From positions 453,977,311 through 454,041,310 of the forward strand of contig NC_133538.1 of NCBI RefSeq assembly GCF_048544455.1: a stretch of DNA of 64,000 nucleotides. Direction: 5' to 3'. The notes under the pieces are model-generated. The model searched no databases, was not told the DNA's origin, and saw only the letters and a list, made by a program, of their open reading frames with translations. Made by a program: the position numbers and the translations under genes. This document shows positions 24,201-31,437 of this stretch, one piece after another. The number at the start of each line of letters is the position of its first letter. The first letter of the stretch is position 1. Origin of the DNA: Silene latifolia. Its lineage: Eukaryota > Streptophyta > Magnoliopsida > Caryophyllales > Caryophyllaceae.

Positions 24201-25784
24201 TTATACAAGATTAGAAGGAGTTATACAAGGATTAGGGAGGGAGATTTATGACCCTTCAATGAGATGTAATCTCATCCCTCCACCCCTTCCATCCAAAGGC
24301 CCTTATAAGGACTTAGGGACTCATATGATATGAGGGCCTTACTAGAACCCTTCTCTATATATATATATATTGATTGATATTGATCGTTCTGTGTATTGGA
24401 TTGGAACCCATGTTTATTTCTAGCATTATGACGTCCTGGTTAGCCAGGAAATCCTTCTTTGTTTGTGATAAGGAGAGTCAATATATACTCCCTCCGTACC
24501 AGACTAAAGGTAACACTTACTATAAACGGACATACCACACTAAAGGTAACATTCCTTATTTGGCCCACAATATTACCAAGTTATCCTTATACCCATTTGA
24601 TATTTACACAAAATGCCATTACATACCCCACCTACCAACCCACAATTACATACCCCACCTATTTTTTCCCTCTTTACCCTTAATTTTTTCACTTTTTCTT
24701 AAATACTCCATTTTTCCCTACGTTACCTTTGGTGTGGTACGGAGGGAGTATTATTCTACCCTGTTTACAATTAATGCGGCTGCCGTTTTAATTTTACTGC
24801 TAGTTCTCCACTGCTGCTAATATAGTACATGTGACGCAGGTTGTTGAGGCATTCAAAATATTGACTTCTGATGAGAGAGTAAAGGCAATTATGGTAAACA
24901 TCTTTGGCGGAATAATGAAATGCGATGTCATAGCCAGTGGAATTGTCAATGCTGCTAAACAGGTGATTATGGCAAACATACTGAATTTTGTAATTTGTAC
25001 ATTGTTCTAGTCAGTGGTGACTCAGTGCACTGAAGTGTGTACAAATACTGTTGCAAAATTGATCACTGGACAGTCTCTCAGATACAGGCCTGTTTCCTGT
25101 TCTCATTTGCTTGCTGAAATTATCATATTAGGGGGTCACCCTTGTTTTAAATTTTGTGTTGAGTAATCGTTTTAGTTGTGAGAATTCGGTAGACGTAGGA
25201 AGATGTAAAGCGGAGATGTTTAAATACTCAAATAAGACCATCGAAAGTTTAACAGGATACATATACTTTTTCACAAGTAATGACCCATTTGCATAGATAG
25301 GACAAACATCTTGCTCTTCCCTAGACTTTTTCATTTTTGGTCTTATTCATACAAGTGGATATTACTTGACCCGTTTTAACTTACGACGGATATATCCGTC
25401 TTCAAGGAGACTTATTGATACTTTTTTATCCCCTCCTAAATAAAATCAAATAGAAAAAGTTATGTCATAAGTTTTGAGCTTGCTACTGAAACTGAAACTC
25501 GTTTTATACGTGCTTAGGTCTCTCTGAAGGTGCCTTTGGTTGTTAGGCTGGAGGGAACTAACGTTGATCAGGGAAAGCGAATTCTGAAGGTAAAGATGAA
25601 TCTAGTCATATCTTCACTGTCACAATAAAGATGAAACTGCTCTTTAGAGAGATTCATTGCTAACATATTTTTAAATTGGCAGGAGAGTGGTATGACAATC
25701 ATAACAGCAGAAGACCTGGACGATGCAGCAGAAAAAGCAGTGAAAGCGTCTACTAGTTCAGAGTTACTCGGCTTCATAATCTGA
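667..25784 (+). CDS. Succinate-CoA ligase [ADP-forming] subunit beta, mitochondrial (12 coding exons)
   Basis: Catalyses the ATP-forming step of the TCA cycle (succinyl-CoA + ADP + Pi to succinate + CoA + ATP) in the mitochondrial matrix as a dimer with the alpha subunit. Coding exons: 667-765, 2228-2338, 2723-2834, 4240-4304, 4516-4593, 4664-4738, 4826-4978, 5059-5193, 6009-6173, 24840-24962, 25518-25589, 25683-25784. All junctions are GT-AG and keep frame, giving 429 residues, close to the plant family length of about 420. The N-terminus is Arg/Ser/Lys-rich and acid-poor, as in a matrix presequence. The ATP-grasp part contains [14 protein letters not shown]; the metal-binding stretch contains INPL and [10 protein letters not shown]; the ligase domain contains [15 protein letters not shown]. 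The C-terminus runs a few residues past the usual end. No premature stop was seen, so the gene looks functional despite intron 9 of about 18.7 kb. Exon borders are inferred from splice signals and family homology; there are no transcripts here. Confidence 0.95.
766..2227 (+). other. Intron 1
   Basis: GT-AG intron of about 1.46 kb. It contains one complete Stowaway MITE (1014-1185). The rest is AT-rich with no supported gene. Confidence 0.85.
1014..1185. mobile_element. Stowaway-type MITE in intron 1
   Basis: 172-bp element bounded by CTCCCTCTGTCCCGGTCA and its inverse GAGCGGGACGGAGGGAG, flanked on both sides by TA (1012-1013 and 1186-1187). The terminal sequence and TA duplication are diagnostic of Tc1/mariner-derived Stowaway MITEs. 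Confidence 0.9.
2228..2338 (+). CDS. Exon 2 of succinate-CoA ligase beta
   Basis: 37 codons beginning [16 protein letters not shown], the N-terminal ATP-grasp fold. The acceptor is CTAG before 2228 and the donor is GAG|GTAAAT. Phase 0 on both sides. Confidence 0.95.
2339..2722 (+). other. Intron 2
   Basis: GT-AG intron of 384 bp, AT-rich, with a T run near 2563. No inserted element is recognised. Confidence 0.85.
2723..2834 (+). CDS. Exon 3: ATP-binding [14 protein letters not shown] segment
   Basis: Encodes [15 protein letters not shown] and [15 protein letters not shown], with the Lys and glycine-rich loop that contact nucleotide in the ATP-grasp fold. Ends after one base of a split codon (donor G|GTATGC), completed by AG at the start of exon 4. 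Confidence 0.93.
3108..3850. repeat. Probable insertion with CCACC-rich left half and GGTGG-rich right half
   Basis: About 740 bp differ sharply in composition from the surrounding intron. The left part (3108-3390) is rich in CACCACC on the + strand and the right part (3410-3800) in GGTGGTGG. This symmetry suggests a fold-back or non-autonomous DNA transposon, but no clean terminal repeat or target duplication was identified. Open frames through it are low-complexity and not believable as genes. Confidence 0.45.
3869..3943. mobile_element. Degenerate Stowaway-like remnant
   Basis: A left edge TACTCTATCCC and a right edge GGAACAAAGGAAGTAC resemble decayed Stowaway termini. The match is weak and the element is very short, so it is listed with low confidence. 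Confidence 0.3.
4240..4304 (+). CDS. Exon 4 of succinate-CoA ligase beta
   Basis: Encodes [20 protein letters not shown] plus Arg after the split codon. The acceptor is CCAG and the donor is AGG|GTAAGT. The split codon reads Glu. Confidence 0.92.
4516..4593 (+). CDS. Exon 5 of succinate-CoA ligase beta
   Basis: 26 codons, [20 protein letters not shown] followed by RKTAGP, from the central ATP-grasp sheet. Donor CCT|GTAAGT, phase 0. Confidence 0.95.
4664..4738 (+). CDS. Exon 6 of succinate-CoA ligase beta
   Basis: 25 codons beginning [18 protein letters not shown]. The acceptor is a pyrimidine tract plus CCAG and the donor is AAG|GTGGCT. Phase 0. Confidence 0.95.
4826..4978 (+). CDS. Exon 7 of succinate-CoA ligase beta
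   Basis: 51 codons from [20 protein letters not shown] to CTLLE. The final Glu directly precedes the metal-binding Asn in exon 8. Phase 0 on both sides. Confidence 0.95.
5059..5193 (+). CDS. Exon 8: metal-binding INPL / [10 protein letters not shown] segment
   Basis: 45 codons. The Asn of INPL and the Asp of [10 protein letters not shown] correspond to the Mg2+-nucleotide ligands known in the bacterial enzyme (family knowledge). Donor GAG|GTTTGT. Confidence 0.95.
5346..5548. mobile_element. Stowaway-type MITE in intron 8
   Basis: 203-bp element starting CTCCCTCCTATTCACTAA and ending TTTAGAGAATAGGAGGGAG, flanked by TA at 5344-5345 and 5549-5550. The internal sequence differs from the intron 1 copy, so it is a separate subfamily. 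Confidence 0.9.
5668..5833. repeat. Inverted-end dispersed repeat (ATGTTACTYGGAC termini)
   Basis: The left end ATGTTACTTGGAC is the near-inverse of the right end GTCCGAGTAACAT. The interior is rich in CGACACG/GTGTCG. Related sequence recurs at about 11593-12230. It is probably a small non-autonomous DNA element; no target duplication was established. Confidence 0.55.
6009..6173 (+). CDS. Exon 9: ligase-domain [15 protein letters not shown] segment
   Basis: 55 codons containing [19 protein letters not shown] and [10 protein letters not shown], the conserved core of the CoA-ligase domain facing the alpha subunit. Donor CAG|GTAATC; the next coding exon is about 18.7 kb away. Confidence 0.95.
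8016..8349. repeat. Local tandem duplication including Stowaway sequence
   Basis: About 150 bp containing ATTTGCAACGCAGATAATAA and CATTCAAGCACATAATAACA occurs twice, near 8030-8180 and 8182-8330, with small differences. Each copy ends in Stowaway terminal sequence (TACTCCCCC), but only the second copy reaches the opposite Stowaway end. The duplication therefore seems to have followed or accompanied the MITE insertion. Confidence 0.75.
8256..8349. mobile_element. Short Stowaway MITE
   Basis: 94 bp from CTCCCCCGTCTGAGTCAATA to ATTCAATGGGACAGAGGGAG, with TA on each side (8254-8255, 8350-8351). It forms the right part of the local duplication; the upstream copy from 8098 has only the left terminus. 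Confidence 0.8.
10136..10633. mobile_element. Outer MITE carrying a nested Tourist insertion
   Basis: The left edge TCTCACTATAGACGG and right edge CTATCTATAATGAGA are imperfect inverses, with ATATCCGT/GGATATC blocks just inside. A complete Tourist element (10245-10569) splits it. Similar sequence (GACGGATATATCCGTC) recurs in intron 10 near 25385, so this is a dispersed family. Confidence 0.5.
10245..10569. mobile_element. Tourist-like (PIF/Harbinger) MITE
   Basis: 325-bp element with terminal inverted repeats GAGCAAGTCCAATGG and CCATTGGACTTGCTC, flanked by TTA at 10242-10244 and 10570-10572. A 3-bp TTA duplication is typical of PIF/Harbinger-derived Tourist MITEs. The interior is AT-rich and non-coding. 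Confidence 0.85.
11593..12230. repeat. Second copy of the GTGTCGGACACG dispersed repeat, within the RTE 3' region
   Basis: The left edge TGTTACTCAGACTCC matches the end of the intron 8 repeat (5668-5833). GTGTCGTATCCG and GACACCCGACACTG blocks follow at 11625-11660 and 12160-12205. The limits, especially on the right, are approximate. Confidence 0.4.
12353..12640 (-). pseudogene. Extra copy of the RTE C-terminal coding segment
   Basis: The minus strand encodes [20 protein letters not shown], the same segment found at 13078-13296. The two copies share homology from TCCACAT at 12353 and 13054 and are separated by an LTR-like sequence. A partial duplication linked to that insertion is the simplest reading, but a second RTE fragment cannot be excluded. 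Confidence 0.6.
12718..13053 (+). repeat. LTR-like sequence inserted in the RTE remnant
   Basis: Begins TGTAAGATTCCGGG and ends GGGTATCTACA, sharing its terminal 70-90 bp with positions 1-104. Ends in TG...CA fit a solo LTR of about 336 bp. No matching 5-bp duplication was seen at this start, so the left border is uncertain. Confidence 0.4.
13078..13491 (-). pseudogene. RTE LINE, C-terminal region of ORF2
   Basis: Two minus-strand reading frames encode [38 protein letters not shown] and [20 protein letters not shown]. These blocks are characteristic of the C-terminal part of plant RTE polymerases. The frames are offset, so the coding sequence is broken. Confidence 0.8.
13740..14492 (-). pseudogene. 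RTE LINE reverse transcriptase, frameshifted
   Basis: The minus strand reads [17 protein letters not shown] (fingers), then in another frame [15 protein letters not shown] (motif A Asp), [20 protein letters not shown] (motif B) and [10 protein letters not shown] (motif C). The motif C Ala before DD is Arg here, which together with the frameshift near 14240-14265 argues for an inactive enzyme. Family assignment is from the motif order. Confidence 0.85.
15129..15760 (-). pseudogene. RTE LINE apurinic-type endonuclease, frameshifted
   Basis: Minus-strand frames encode [10 protein letters not shown], holding the catalytic Glu of the AP-endonuclease fold, then downstream [12 protein letters not shown], the conserved Asp/Asn pair. 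The two parts are offset between 15536 and 15563. It would nick target DNA for target-primed reverse transcription in an active element. Residues 3' of this region needed for the final His were not recognised. Confidence 0.8.
16613..18223. mobile_element. TIR element E1 set in a (TA)n microsatellite
   Basis: Perfect 16-bp terminal inverted repeats (GATCCGGTGAGAACGA at 16613-16628 and its inverse at 18208-18223) enclose about 1.6 kb and sit between (TA)n tracts (about 16574-16604 and 18226-18268). The interior has no transposase. It shares a GATGTATCTAGCTACTATTT block (about 17190-17340) with element E2. Probably a non-autonomous DNA transposon preferring (TA)n; the superfamily is not determined. 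Confidence 0.7.
18992..19150 (-). pseudogene. Captured PPR-like gene fragment
   Basis: The minus strand encodes [16 protein letters not shown] and [16 protein letters not shown]. The spacing and GLCKIG-type helix are like pentatricopeptide repeats. Only about one and a half repeats remain, inside element E2, so a captured fragment is more likely than a gene. Confidence 0.45.
19380..19775. repeat. Imperfect tandem repeats in E2
   Basis: Units of roughly 65 and 130 bp repeat AACAATTTGCAGCAAAA and GAGAAAAGGGTA with small changes across about 400 bp. No function is apparent. Confidence 0.7.
20926..21364. mobile_element. Non-autonomous hAT MITE with perfect 8-bp target duplication
   Basis: 439-bp element with termini TAGAGCTGGCAAA and TTTGCCAGGTCTA (one mismatch), flanked by identical 8-bp GTTTTTTT copies at 20918-20925 and 21365-21372. 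Terminal sequence and duplication length are diagnostic of hAT transposons. The interior holds two related copies of a CACGAACACGACACG / GGGTCGGGTTTGGGTTGA block. Confidence 0.93.
21815..22090 (-). repeat. Tandem array of GTATAACTTTAGTCC units, minus orientation
   Basis: Roughly a dozen 20-25 bp units whose minus strand reads GTATAACTTTAGTCC plus an AT-rich spacer. It faces an array of the same unit in the opposite orientation about 100-130 bp away. The open frames through it (repeating NFSPFLY-like residues) are by-products. Confidence 0.85.
22195..22640 (+). repeat. Tandem array of GTATAACTTTAGTCC units, plus orientation
   Basis: About twenty degenerate units of the same 15-bp core as 21815-22090 but inverted, so the two arrays could form a long fold-back. 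More dispersed units continue through 22741-23340 with an AATAGACAAGATG spacer. Confidence 0.85.
22741..23340 (+). repeat. Scattered TATAACTTTAATRNACR units
   Basis: The array core continues in looser form (GTATAACTTTAATAGACAAG, TAACTTTAATGCACGCAGTG) between A-rich stretches. No gene is supported. Confidence 0.6.
24488..24748. mobile_element. Stowaway-type MITE near the end of intron 9
   Basis: 261 bp starting CTCCCTCCGTACCAGACTAA and ending TTTGGTGTGGTACGGAGGGAG-type sequence, flanked by TA at 24486-24487 and 24749-24750. An internal copy of the CACACTAAAGGTAAC subterminal motif follows the left end. Confidence 0.9.
24840..24962 (+). CDS. Exon 10 of succinate-CoA ligase beta
   Basis: 41 codons, [20 protein letters not shown] then [20 protein letters not shown] and Gln. 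The NIFGGI and DVIA blocks are conserved in the ligase domain. Phase 0, so it joins exon 9 in frame. Confidence 0.95.
24963..25517 (+). other. Intron 10
   Basis: GT-AG intron of 555 bp. Around 25355-25410 it has a GACGGATATATCCGTC repeat related to the outer MITE at 10136-10633. Nothing else was recognised. Confidence 0.85.
25518..25589 (+). CDS. Exon 11 of succinate-CoA ligase beta
   Basis: 24 codons, [20 protein letters not shown] then RILK. The VVRLEGTN motif is conserved. Donor AAG|GTAAAG, phase 0. Confidence 0.95.
25683..25784 (+). CDS. Exon 12 and stop of succinate-CoA ligase beta
   Basis: 33 codons plus TGA at 25782-25784. [16 protein letters not shown] is the conserved C-terminus; the extra [11 protein letters not shown] tail is longer than I recall for relatives. 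Confidence 0.93.
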   Translation, partial: ESGMTIITAEDLDDAAEKAVKASTSSELLGFII

Positions 25785-26338
25785 CTTTTGGGGAATTTTC
25801 AAGTATCTCTAAAATTTTTTGGATAATGTTGGCTTTACTTGGTTGAAATTTGCATATAAGTTGACGACGTTGAATATAAATTTGATCCGAGTTGGTCATG
25901 AAGAAAGCTAATCTCTGTGCTTTCAGTCAATTGTCACCAAATATTTACTCGGATAGCTTTGCCCATCTGCTTCTTCGAATTTAAAGGCGCAAGGAAGCAA
26001 TGCTTAATATGTGTACGTACTTAATTGCACTTTATTCTGAGAACATTTGAAGCACTATAATGTGGAGCGTTTATTGGTTTTTCCCTTCTTTCAAGTTAAA
26101 GACGGTGCACGCTGTGACAAAAATAGCTTTATACACTTTGATTATACGGAGTAATATTTTTTGACCACTTTGATTATACGGAGTAATATTTTTTGACCAA
26201 TTAGATTCTCTACTAGATCCTCTTAAAAGAACCAACATTAAAATTAGGGTTGCATTTAGTGGAGTTATTTTTCAGACCGTAAAAACTTGTACTTCGTATG
26301 TGATTGTCATTCGCACGACAATCTTAGTTGTTTCTATG
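25785..26338 (+). other. 3' UTR and downstream sequence
   Basis: Follows the stop codon. No certain polyadenylation signal was chosen. A perfect 32-bp tandem duplication lies at 26135-26198. The L1 LINE begins at its poly(A) end just beyond. Confidence 0.6.
26135..26198. repeat. Perfect 32-bp tandem duplication
   Basis: Two identical adjacent 32-bp copies (26135-26166, 26167-26198), each containing GATTATACGGAGTAATATTT. Likely a recent slippage or repair event, or an assembly artefact. Confidence 0.95.
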
Positions 26339-26374
26339 CATTTTTTTTTTTTTTGGCAGCCGTAAAGAAAAGTT

Positions 26375-28168
26375 TTACAGTTTTATGGCTTGTCTAGCCA
26401 AGCCATGCGCAATACTATTAAGATTTCTAGGAATAAAACTAAAACATAAACAATGAAAAGAGCTTGCGAGTTTATGCATGTCCTCCAAGATGCCTGTAAT
26501 CAGATGGTTGACTTTATCGATTCTTGCCATTGCATTAATAAGTTGTAGGCAATCAGACGAAATATCCATATGCAACCAGCCCTCGGAGCTAGCCCACAAA
26601 AGCACATCCCTAACACCCAAAGCCTCCGCCTGCAAAGCTGATTCCGCTTTAGTTTTCACCTGTCGTCGCATACATTCTTGTCCCTGCCCATCATAAGCCA
26701 CCCACCCAAACGCTGCCACATAATTCCGTTCCCATCCGACGTCCACCTTTACCCTGATGACATTACACCGATCCGGACATCCAATCAGCTGGACAGGATG
26801 TCCGGTCCGCATATCCATCCTTCGTTGATCCAGGAGCTCTTCTACACCCCCTTCTACTCTTTTTGTCATACCCTTTCCCTTAAGTTGATCTTTTAAAATG
26901 CCTATCTTGTCCTTAGTCAATCCAAACAAAAGATCCGCAAGTACATGAGGATTCTTAGTCATTCCATCAAACTTGACCTTATTACGAATAGTCCATAATC
27001 CCCATAAAATTGCGATGAAGTTTATGACTCTTATCTGCCCTTCATCCTGCATCCAAAGATACCGAACCCAATCAATAAGCCAATCAGCCATATAAACCAA
27101 CTCTGCACCATCCACCCTAATACCAAGCGAAGATCCCGCCCAGATCCTAGCTGACACCTCACAATCCCTAAACAGGTGTTCAAGGGTTTCCATACAACAG
27201 TGACTCTCTCCACACAAGCTACACAGAACATCAACCTCCAGGTGCCTGCGATGAAACTCTTTTCCTACGGAGAGTGTGTTCGTAATGATCCTCCAAACCA
27301 GTATTTTCCAAGAGTTTGGGACCGGAAGCGTCCATAGTTGTTTTCTACAGAAAGCCCTTTCCCGCTCACCGATCCTAGTTTTATCTCTAACTGTACCCTT
27401 CCTACTCATATACTCATCAAAAATCAATCCATAGCCACTCTTGACCGTGAACACCCCGTCCTTTGTAAAAGGCCAATAGATCTCATCAGATACGTTCATA
27501 TCTCGCACCCTGATTGCCAGGATCCTTGCCGCGTACTCCTCTCTAATCAAAGCCCGGATGAAGAGCTCGTTTCACTCACCATTAGGGAGCAATAGATTTC
27601 TCACTTGTAGATTCGCCAAGTGCATATCCCTAGCCCCCAACCACTGGTCCCTTGGTTCCGGGCATGCACCCCCCACCCATCGTGTTACCCATATATTTAG
27701 TCTTGAGTCGCGACCCGACTTCCATCCCAAGTAATCCTTAATCGCCTGAAAGCCATTAATAATGCTACGGACCCCCCATGAGCAGCTGGTTACATTTTTT
27801 GATAATCTAGTCGGGTCAAACATATTATCTCCGAACACTTTCTGTCTAAAAATCCTACTAAATAGGGAGTTTTCTCCCGAAACCAACCGCCACCCATGCT
27901 TTGCCAAAAGCGCTTGATTCAGGCATTCGATATTGTGAATCCCGAGACCTCCCTTACCTTTTGGAAGGCTTAAGAAATTCTTACTACACCAGTGAACAGT
28001 CGTCCCCAACTTACATCCCGTCCACCAAAATTGTGCCAAAAGAGAATTAATCTTTTTGCCACACTTACCGGTATTTTGAAGACCGATAGAAAGTAATTGG
28101 AGAGGTTGGATAGAACTGACGAAATTAGAGTTAACCGCCCCGCTGGTGATAGAAAAATATCGTTCCAT
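26375..28168 (-). pseudogene. L1 LINE C-terminal part: zf-RVT and RNase H
   Basis: From 28168 down the frame reads SLPKGKGGLGIHNIECLNQA, the conserved post-RT block. A stop at 27572-27574 precedes a zf-RVT segment (LEVDVLCSLCGESHCCMETL, EHLFRDCEVS). The last part has an RNase H fold (VDVGWERNYVAAFGWVAYDG, QAEALGVRDVLLWA, HMDISSDCLQLINAM) ending near 26375. Both halves are in one frame, so only one stop separates them. RNase H would remove template RNA in an active element. Confidence 0.85.
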
Positions 28169-29755
28169 GAAGAGATCCGCTTCGTAATCTGGTCCACTAA
28201 GGATTGAAAAATACCCTTCTTCGACTCCTGAAACTCAGCCGGTATTCCGAGATATTTCCCAATACCTCTATTAGATCTAACGTTGAAAACCTTAAGGATT
28301 TGCTGTGCCTTTGCAAGAGTAGTATTCGGGCTGAAAATGAGACCCGATTTCGTCGAGTTTAATTTTTGTCCGGACGCCTCACAGTAAAAATCTATAATGC
28401 TCTTGAGATGACAAGCTGTTTCGCCTTTATCCTTGAAGAAGAAAACCGCATCATCAGCAAAAAATAAATGTGTCATTGGTCGTACCCCTCTGCATAACTT
28501 AAAGCCCTCCAGCCGGCCTGAATCCTGAGCATGATCAATATTTGCCGAAAGGACCTCCATACAAAGTAAAAAGAGATACCGAGACAGAGGATCCCCCTGT
28601 CTCAGGCCGCACTGTGGTCAGAACTGCGGTAATGGTTTCCCATTATAAAGGATTTCATAACTTACAGAGTTGACACAGTTCATAATAAGTTGTACCAACT
28701 TCAAAGGGAAACCAAATTTTACCAATGTCATTTCCAAAAAATCCCATTTTATCCGATCATACGCTTTGCTCATATCTGCTTTAAAGGCACATCGTCCATG
28801 TACTCCTTTCCTGTGTCGCGTGATATGATATATTGCCTCATGAGCCAAAAGAATATTGTCACTGATACTCCGACCCGGGAGAAAAGCATTTTGTGACTCA
28901 CTGACAAGAGAACCCATCACCTTTGCAAGCCTGTTCGCTATACATTTAGTCACAACACGCATGATCACATTACAAAGACTAATGGGTCGGTAGTCCGAGA
29001 CACCCTCCGGGGCATCAGTCTTTGGTATAAGCGTAATAAAAGTCCTATTAAGCTCTTTCAAAACCCTCCCCGAATTTAGAATGGAAAGAACTCCAGCAGT
29101 GAAATCATGCTTAACCAGAGACCAACATTTTTGGTAAAAACAAGCAGGAATACCATCCGGGCCCACGTACCTCTTTAGCCGTAAAAGGTCTGCTCAACCG
29201 ATCCACCTCATCTTGAGCCACCCGACTCTGCACATGATCCAGGATAGACTCAATTCCCGCAGTATCCCTTGAGGCCCCACCATTTCTAGAAGACTGATAC
29301 AAATCCATGTAGTGTCGCTGAAATTCACTACCCACTAACTCATCATCGTATCTCCACTGCCCATCTTCCCCTTTTAATCCATGAATAAGATTGCGCCCCG
29401 CCCTACCTTTAACCCAATTGAAAAAGAACTTTGTACACGTATCCCCTTCCACCGTCCACTTGACCTTTGCTCGTTGTTTCCAATAGACCGCTGCAGCTGC
29501 GGCAAAAATTCGAAACTCCTCATGCACTCGAGTGTACTCTTCATCACCCCCCCTACAAGCTGTGTTGATCCCCTGCTCTAACTTCCGATCAAACTCATCC
29601 CACTTGTCCTGCCATTCTGCCTTTTTATCCAAAGTCCATTTTTTGACACTGCCCCTCACTCTAGCCAGTTTCCTAGCCACACGATAAGCCGGTGATCCAG
29701 AATCCACAGCACTCCAAGCAATACGAACCCGCTCCAAACAATCCTCAAAACCCAA
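27970..29755 (-). pseudogene. L1 LINE reverse transcriptase
   Basis: Minus-strand frames encode the pre-RT region, then GPDGIPACFYQKCW, SDYRPISLCNVIMRVVTKCI, FKADMSKAYDRIKWDFLE (motif A) and HLFFADDAVFFFKD with the catalytic FADD intact. A TGA at 28618-28620 splits the domain in frame just before the LRQGDPLS motif. A frameshift near 29110-29166 separates the upstream part, and another occurs near 28000-28150. Confidence 0.87.
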
Positions 29756-29758
29756 TGT

Positions 29759-30505
29759 CTAGGCATCAAGCTTAAAAGGCCTGTTACCTTTGGTATTAAT
29801 AAGATTTAGGTCCACCTCAATAGGAGCATGATCCGAAATTTGTATAGGGTAGTGTTTAATGCCCGTGTCCGGAAAGAGAGACAACCAAACCTTGGATCCC
29901 AAGGCTTTGTCCAGCCTTTCGTACACCCTCTTATCTCCCTTTCTATTATTGCACCATGTAAACCTCGGTCCCTTGAACGGAATATCCACAAGCTCATTCC
30001 GTATTGTCCATAAATTAAATTCCTCCGCACCCGCAATCGGTCGTTGACTATAACTTAATTTATCACATGCATACCCAACTTGATTAAAATCCCCTATTAT
30101 TAGGAAAGGAAGATGACAAGTGACAAACCATTGCTCCAAATCCTCAAAAACCGATGCCCTCAAACTTACACTCGGGGCACCATAAAAAAGAACAAGATAC
30201 CATAACCGTCCATTATATTTTTCGACTAAGAGGATAATATAATTATTACAAGCCTTAACAAGCGACATTTTTCACTCCTTCCTCCATCCTACCCATAAGC
30301 CACCCGCTGTCCCAACAGCGTCAACACCAAAAGCCCTCACAAACCCTAAACTTCTAAACTTAGGGAAAATTTGGCTTGTACTACATTTAGTTTCGATTAA
30401 AAAGACAAAATCATAAAACTTACTACCTAATAACGCTCTTAACTTCGGAATTGTAGGCAAGAGCGTGTTATTAAGGCCCCTAAAATTCCATACAAGGCCC
30501 ATCAT
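29759..30505 (-). pseudogene. L1 LINE AP-endonuclease
   Basis: Starts MMGLVWNFRGLNNTL, a typical plant L1 endonuclease opening, followed by FLIETKC (catalytic Glu). After a break near 30270 it continues with LIIGDFNQV, FTWCNNRKGDKRVYERLDKA and ISDHAPIEVDL (final Asp-His). A stop at 29759 lies between endonuclease and RT. The key motifs remain, but frameshifts and stops disable the polyprotein. Confidence 0.87.
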
Positions 30506-31362
30506 GGTGAGTGAGGAGGTTGTGAAGGCCCAACCTCCGCAAAGCCATCCCGATCATTCGCCCTACCATTGACAGAAGGGTTCGATGAGTCACTCGAATC
30601 CACCATAACGACATCCGCCACATTGATCTTAAAGCCCCATTGCTGCTGTGGGTGTTCACCCCCTGCAAACCCTTGCTCCCAACGCCCTTTCTTGGCCAGC
30701 CTGTGAAGGTAAGCCTTTGCATTTTCCAGAGACTTTCGTGCATCCTCAGGAATGATATAATCTCCTGCCTCCGTGCAACATTTCCGCTTCCTTGCAGCAC
30801 ATATTTCCTCCCTGTGAGTATCCCTCAGATCAGAATAGTGGTACACATCAGCCAGTCCAAGAAAACCGTCTGAATTACTGCCTACAGGGATAGTTGCAAT
30901 TTGTTTTGCCTTGGCCCCAACTTCAGGAATATCAAAGAACTTGAGCCCTCTGTTTCTAGTCAGCTTTCTCCCTTTTATCTGGCTCACCTCATCCTCATAA
31001 GCCTCCTGCATCAGTTTTTCAAGAGGGATAAGATTAGATGACCCCTCGTAAAGCTCCTTGCCCTTCCTAGTAATAGCATCTGAAGCAAAAGATGCTAGTT
31101 GTTGTGTCCCCCTATCAGCACCAGTGAACAGTAAATCTCCACTAGAGCCTTGTTGATCTGACTCAGCTTCATTATCAACAAACCCATTTCTCCCTAATTG
31201 CACAACATCCTGAACCTCAGCAGAGTCATCAGACGAGATAATTATGACCTCCTCCTCCCTGACACTTAGCGAATCCTGTGAAGAGACATCCTCTAGCTCA
31301 TTCGTCCCTTGCTGAACAGGCCCCTCAGTATCTGCAGAAGCCTCATCATCAGCATCAGCCAT
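30502..31362 (-). pseudogene. L1 LINE, tail of the first ORF or linker upstream of endonuclease
   Basis: A 286-residue frame rich in Asp, Glu and Ser (VREEEVIIISSDDSAEVQDV) ends just where the endonuclease begins. Comparable acidic linkers follow the zinc-knuckle region in plant L1 proteins. No zinc knuckle or RNA-binding domain is visible, so the N-terminus is lost or lies beyond the interruption. Confidence 0.6.
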
Positions 31363-31372
31363 ATTCTCTGTT

Positions 31373-31437
31373 GGAATATGTGTCCTCCGACAATAATGCG
31401 ATCACGACTGTTGATCATGATGATCACATGTTTAAGT
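31373..31437 (+). repeat. Truncated start of another LTR, probably copia-like
   Basis: Between the LINE and element A, 65 bp begin TGTTGGAATATGTGTCC. A TGTTGGAAT start is common for plant Ty1/copia LTRs. If so, A inserted in it and the rest lies beyond the window. Supported only by the start motif and the position in the nest. Confidence 0.4.

Larger units (their letters stand above)
20530..24352. mobile_element. Large non-coding element E3 with diverged inverted ends
   Basis: The left end (AGTTCTATTAAGAGCC then GGGATGAGAT near 20560-20605) matches the inverse of the right end (ATCTCATCCC ... GGCCCTTATAAGGACTTAG near 24265-24315) over about 60 bp with gaps. Like E1 and E2 it abuts simple repeats ((GA)n left, (TA)n right). 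The interior contains short tandem arrays and a hAT MITE and no transposase. Its limits are approximate. Confidence 0.5.
6174..24839 (+). other. Intron 9, about 18.7 kb, packed with transposable elements
   Basis: Begins GTAATC at exon 9 and ends GCAG before exon 10. All inserted elements from 8016 to 24748 lie within it. The stretch 6174-8015 is AT-rich with no gene; 6405-6560 may be a dispersed repeat, unconfirmed. The stretch 8350-10135 is AT-rich with an A run near 8881-8897 and no gene seen. No internal host exon was recognised, and the flanking exons join in frame. Confidence 0.9.
26339..31372 (-). mobile_element. L1-clade LINE, 5' end interrupted
   Basis: A minus-strand L1-type element ending in a poly(A) tail (a T run at 26339-26354 on the + strand). 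Domain order from high to low coordinate is linker of the first ORF, AP-endonuclease, reverse transcriptase with FADD, zf-RVT and RNase H. Several stops and frameshifts make it inactive. The gag-like N-terminus and 5' UTR are missing because other elements begin at 31373. Its strand and clade differ from the RTE in intron 9. Confidence 0.88.

Noticed and set aside
23570-24208. 212-residue Pro/Ser-rich frame on the minus strand
   Set aside because: It lies in a composition-biased part of element E3 and has no domain; overlapping frames are equally long.
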